Positions 12,205 through 14,180 of a DNA stretch of 14,180 nt are shown here, piece after piece. Position 1 is the stretch's first letter, and each line of letters opens with the position of its first letter. Made by a program: the position numbers and the translations under genes. The notes beneath the pieces are model-generated. The model had not been told where the DNA came from, made no database searches, and saw only the letters and a list, made by a program, of their open reading frames with translations. The stretch is from DASTCC01 sp035711465 (lineage in GTDB: Bacteria; Acidobacteriota; Vicinamibacteria; Vicinamibacterales; SCN-69-37): contig DASTCC010000346.1 of the NCBI GenBank assembly GCA_035711465.1, forward strand, positions 1 through 14,180. The letters run 5' to 3'.

Positions 12205-13661
12205 GCTCGTCACGGCCGCGGTACTACCAGCGACGCCCGGAGCTGCTGCGGCGCCAGATCTCGCGCCAGTGGCAGCGCCGGATGCTGCCGGAGATCACCC
12301 GGGAACGGGAGCGCCGCGGGTGGCCGTCGGTCTGGCACATCGTCCGGCGCCTGCTCTGGGCCTGGTGGCTCTGGGCGGGCGTGGCGGTCTGGGCGCTGAC
12401 GACGACGCGGTGGGGGTGGTTCTACGGCGCGGTCGCGGCGGCGATCGTCACCCATCTCGGCGCGCCGCGCGAGCAGGCTCCGACCTATGGTCTCGATCAC
12501 GAGCTCGATCTCGACGCGCGTGAATTCGTCGACACCGTCGTCGGCCTGACCGCCGCGCCGGTGATGGGCGGCAATCGGATCACGCTGCTGCAGAACGGCG
12601 ACGCGTTCTACCCGGCGATGCTCGGGGCGATTCGCGGCGCCAAGCAGTCGATCACGATCGAGGCCTACATCTATTGGAACGGCCGGATCGGCCTGGAGTT
12701 CGCCACCGCGCTCGCCGAGCGCGCCAGCGCTGGCGTGGAGGTCAAGATCCTGCTCGATGCCGTGGGATCCGCGAGCATCGGCCGCGAGATCCTGACGACG
12801 CTCGAGCAGGGCGGCTGCGAGCTGGCCTGGTACAACCCGATTCGCTGGCAGACGCTCGGCCTCATCAACTACCGCACGCATCGAAAGACGCTGCTCATTG
12901 ACGGACTCGTGGGCTTCACTGGCGGCGCCGGCATTGCCGATCACTGGTGCGGCCACGCCGAGGATCCCGATCACTGGCGCGACACGCAGATCCGGATCGA
13001 AGGCCCGGCGGTCGTGCCGCTCCAGACCGGATTCGCGCAGAACTGGCTGCAGGCAACCGGCGAAGTCGTCACCGGCCCCAGCTATTTCCCCGACGTGCGC
13101 GGGGTTGGCGACATCCGCGTGCAGACCATGCTCAGCTCGCCGTCGACTGGAACGTCGCCGGCGCGGCTGCTCCACTATCTCCTGATTACCTGCGCTCGCG
13201 AGGAGATCCTGGTCGCCAACCCGTACTTCATCCCTGATCACGCCGCCATCGAAGCGTTCGGGGGCGCCACCCGCCGCGGCGTCACCGTCAAGGTCATGGT
13301 CGCCGGCAAGTACAACGACACCTGGCTGGCGCGCCAGAACAGCGTCCGGATCTACGGCCGCCTGCTCGATGCCGGCGTCGAGGTCTACGAGTACACGCGG
13401 ACGATGCTTCATCAGAAAACGATGGTCGTCGATCGGACGTGGGCGACGATCGGCACCACCAACTTCGACAACCGGTCGTTCTCGTTCAACCAGGAGAACA
13501 ACGTCTCGTTTGCCGACCGCGAGCTCGTCGATCAGCTGGTACGGGCGTTCGACGAAGACCTCTGCGGCTGCGAACGCATCACGCGCGAGACATGGGAGCG
13601 CCGCGGTCTGATCCGAAAGGCCATCGAGTTCGGCGCATCGGTGTTCAAGGAGCAGGCTTGA
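12195..13661 (+). CDS. cls: Cardiolipin synthase / phospholipase D family protein
   Basis: A 488-residue membrane-associated enzyme of the phospholipase D superfamily, most likely joining two phosphatidylglycerol molecules to cardiolipin and glycerol at the inner membrane. It has both HKD catalytic motifs: His229-x-Lys231-x4-Asp236 (YRTHRKTLLIDG, followed by FTGGAGI) and His406-x-Lys408-x4-Asp413 (MLHQKTMVVDR, followed by IGTTNFDNRSF). The motif tails GGAG and GTTNFDNRSF are as in bacterial Cls enzymes. The N-terminus is unusual: about 45 basic residues, then two hydrophobic segments (about 51-69 and 73-88) before the catalytic part. No Shine-Dalgarno is seen. ATG 12195 and ATG 12201 are both possible, and the ATGA overlap with the short frame at 12151 favours 12201. 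Other phosphatidyltransferase substrates cannot be excluded. Confidence 0.9.
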   Translation: MAMSSSRPRYYQRRPELLRRQISRQWQRRMLPEITRERERRGWPSVWHIVRRLLWAWWLWAGVAVWALTTTRWGWFYGAVAAAIVTHLGAPREQAPTYGLDHELDLDAREFVDTVVGLTAAPVMGGNRITLLQNGDAFYPAMLGAIRGAKQSITIEAYIYWNGRIGLEFATALAERASAGVEVKILLDAVGSASIGREILTTLEQGGCELAWYNPIRWQTLGLINYRTHRKTLLIDGLVGFTGGAGIADHWCGHAEDPDHWRDTQIRIEGPAVVPLQTGFAQNWLQATGEVVTGPSYFPDVRGVGDIRVQTMLSSPSTGTSPARLLHYLLITCAREEILVANPYFIPDHAAIEAFGGATRRGVTVKVMVAGKYNDTWLARQNSVRIYGRLLDAGVEVYEYTRTMLHQKTMVVDRTWATIGTTNFDNRSFSFNQENNVSFADRELVDQLVRAFDEDLCGCERITRETWERRGLIRKAIEFGASVFKEQA

Positions 13662-13772
13662 CGGCGGGCGGCGGGCGGCGGACGGCGGACGGCGGACGGA
13701 TCGTAGAACCCAGAACCGAGTTTGATGTTTTGAGTTTGAAGTTTTGAGTTCTACGTTCTGAGTTCTCAGTTG
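13661..13772. repeat. Array of 16 degenerate heptanucleotide repeats
   Basis: From the last base of the cls stop codon the sequence can be read in an unbroken 7-bp register: five units of (A/G)CGGCGG, three transition units (ACGGATC, GTAGAAC, CCAGAAC), then eight T-rich units such as GAGTTT-type and TGAGTTC. The base composition changes abruptly from nearly pure G+C to T-rich while the 7-bp phase is kept. It fills the gap between two convergent genes (cls and the ABC-F gene). It resembles the short tandem heptanucleotide repeats known from cyanobacteria and other genomes and is not a CRISPR array. Confidence 0.7.
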
Positions 13773-13781
13773 CAGCCGTCG

Positions 13782-14180
13782 TTATCGATGGACGCCCGGC
13801 GCCTCGTGCCCGCTGCGAACCACGTACTCCGTGTACGAACCCGGATAGACGAGCGGCGGCGTGCCGGGATCGCCGAGCTCGAGGACGCGGTTGCTCAGGC
13901 CTCGCAGGAACGAGCGGTCGTGCGAGACGAAGATCATCGTCCCTTCGAAGTCCTTGAGCGCGTCGATGAGCATGTCTTTGGTCGCCAGGTCGAGATGGTT
14001 GGTCGGCTCGTCGAGGACCAGGAAATTCGGCGGATCGAACAGCATCTGGGCCATGACGAGGCGGGCCTTCTCGCCGCCCGACAGCACCCGGCAGCGCTTC
14101 TCCACGTCGTCGCCGGAGAAGCCGAAGCAACCGGCGAGCGCACGCAGCGAGCCCTGCCCGGCCTGCGGGAATGCGTCCTC
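13782..14180 (-). CDS. ABC-F family ATPase, C-terminal fragment (start beyond the right edge)
   Basis: The last 132 residues of a soluble ABC-F protein. Members act on the ribosome, as translation factors or antibiotic-protection proteins, rather than in transport. Visible in order are the ABC signature LSGGEKARLVMAQ, Walker B with the ABC-F hallmark FLVLDEPTNHLDL, and the H-loop FVSHDRSFL, all of the second nucleotide-binding domain. The protein ends about 40 residues after the H-loop (YTEYVVRSGHEAPGVHR), so it has no long C-terminal coiled coil of the Uup type. It is closer to EttA/YbiT-like members, though the subfamily cannot be settled without the first domain and linker. The frame is open to the window edge, and it converges on cls across the heptad array. 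Confidence 0.92.
   Translation of the reverse strand, partial: EDAFPQAGQGSLRALAGCFGFSGDDVEKRCRVLSGGEKARLVMAQMLFDPPNFLVLDEPTNHLDLATKDMLIDALKDFEGTMIFVSHDRSFLRGLSNRVLELGDPGTPPLVYPGSYTEYVVRSGHEAPGVHR

Noticed and set aside
12210..13412. 400-codon minus-strand frame opposite cls
   Set aside because: It is antisense to a gene with both HKD motifs intact; the composition is non-protein-like.
13661..13772. CRISPR-like array
   Set aside because: The period is 7 bp with no spacers and no 23-40 bp repeat, so it is a tandem heptamer array.

Overview
The window is a high-G+C bacterial chromosome segment with no rRNA, tRNA or CRISPR array. The source is probably an acidobacterium, perhaps Vicinamibacteria-like. 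Two large FtsX/MacB-type permeases have no ABC ATPase beside them. One of them sits directly behind a PadR regulator and carries the N-terminal domain of the 'acidobacterial duplicated orphan permease' (ADOP) type. There are also a secreted protein built of carboxypeptidase-regulatory-like modules and small secreted proteins of kinds common in that phylum. The taxonomic assignment is inference from gene content.

Layout, left to right. (1) A partial membrane-anchored protein on the minus strand (1-525) is divergent from a hypothetical Rossmann/methyltransferase-like gene (524-1492); the two start codons share the palindrome CATG. (2) A cationic amino-acid permease (1599-3038) is followed by a secreted five-module beta-sandwich protein (3049-4845), whose -10 box overlaps the permease stop codon. 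(3) A small secreted protein with its own promoter and a strong Shine-Dalgarno (4956-5318) is followed by a 44-nt stem-loop/double dyad and an orphan FtsX-type permease (5383-7845). (4) This permease converges on trxC (thioredoxin 2, minus strand, 7972-8421) across a hairpin-rich intergenic region. (5) A 186-bp palindromic element with 52-bp perfect arms (8420-8605) abuts the trxC start codon. (6) A tight operon follows: padR regulator (8727-9056), ADOP permease (9058-11694) and a small secreted protein (11705-12109). (7) A two-HKD cardiolipin synthase/phospholipase D (12195-13661) ends in a 112-bp array of 16 degenerate heptanucleotides. (8) Beyond the array is the C-terminal part of a minus-strand ABC-F ATPase, running off the right edge.

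Most genes look envelope-related: amino-acid uptake, secreted modules, FtsX permeases and cardiolipin synthesis. I see no single pathway joining them. The only convincing multi-gene operon is padR-permease-secreted protein. No complete new system is evident. The most notable content is non-coding: the long palindromic repeat, the double GTGAC-N5-GTCAC dyad, the heptad array, hairpins over translation or transcription starts, a run of apparently leaderless starts (TANNNT box 7-9 nt before the start codon) and dense CGATCG palindromes.
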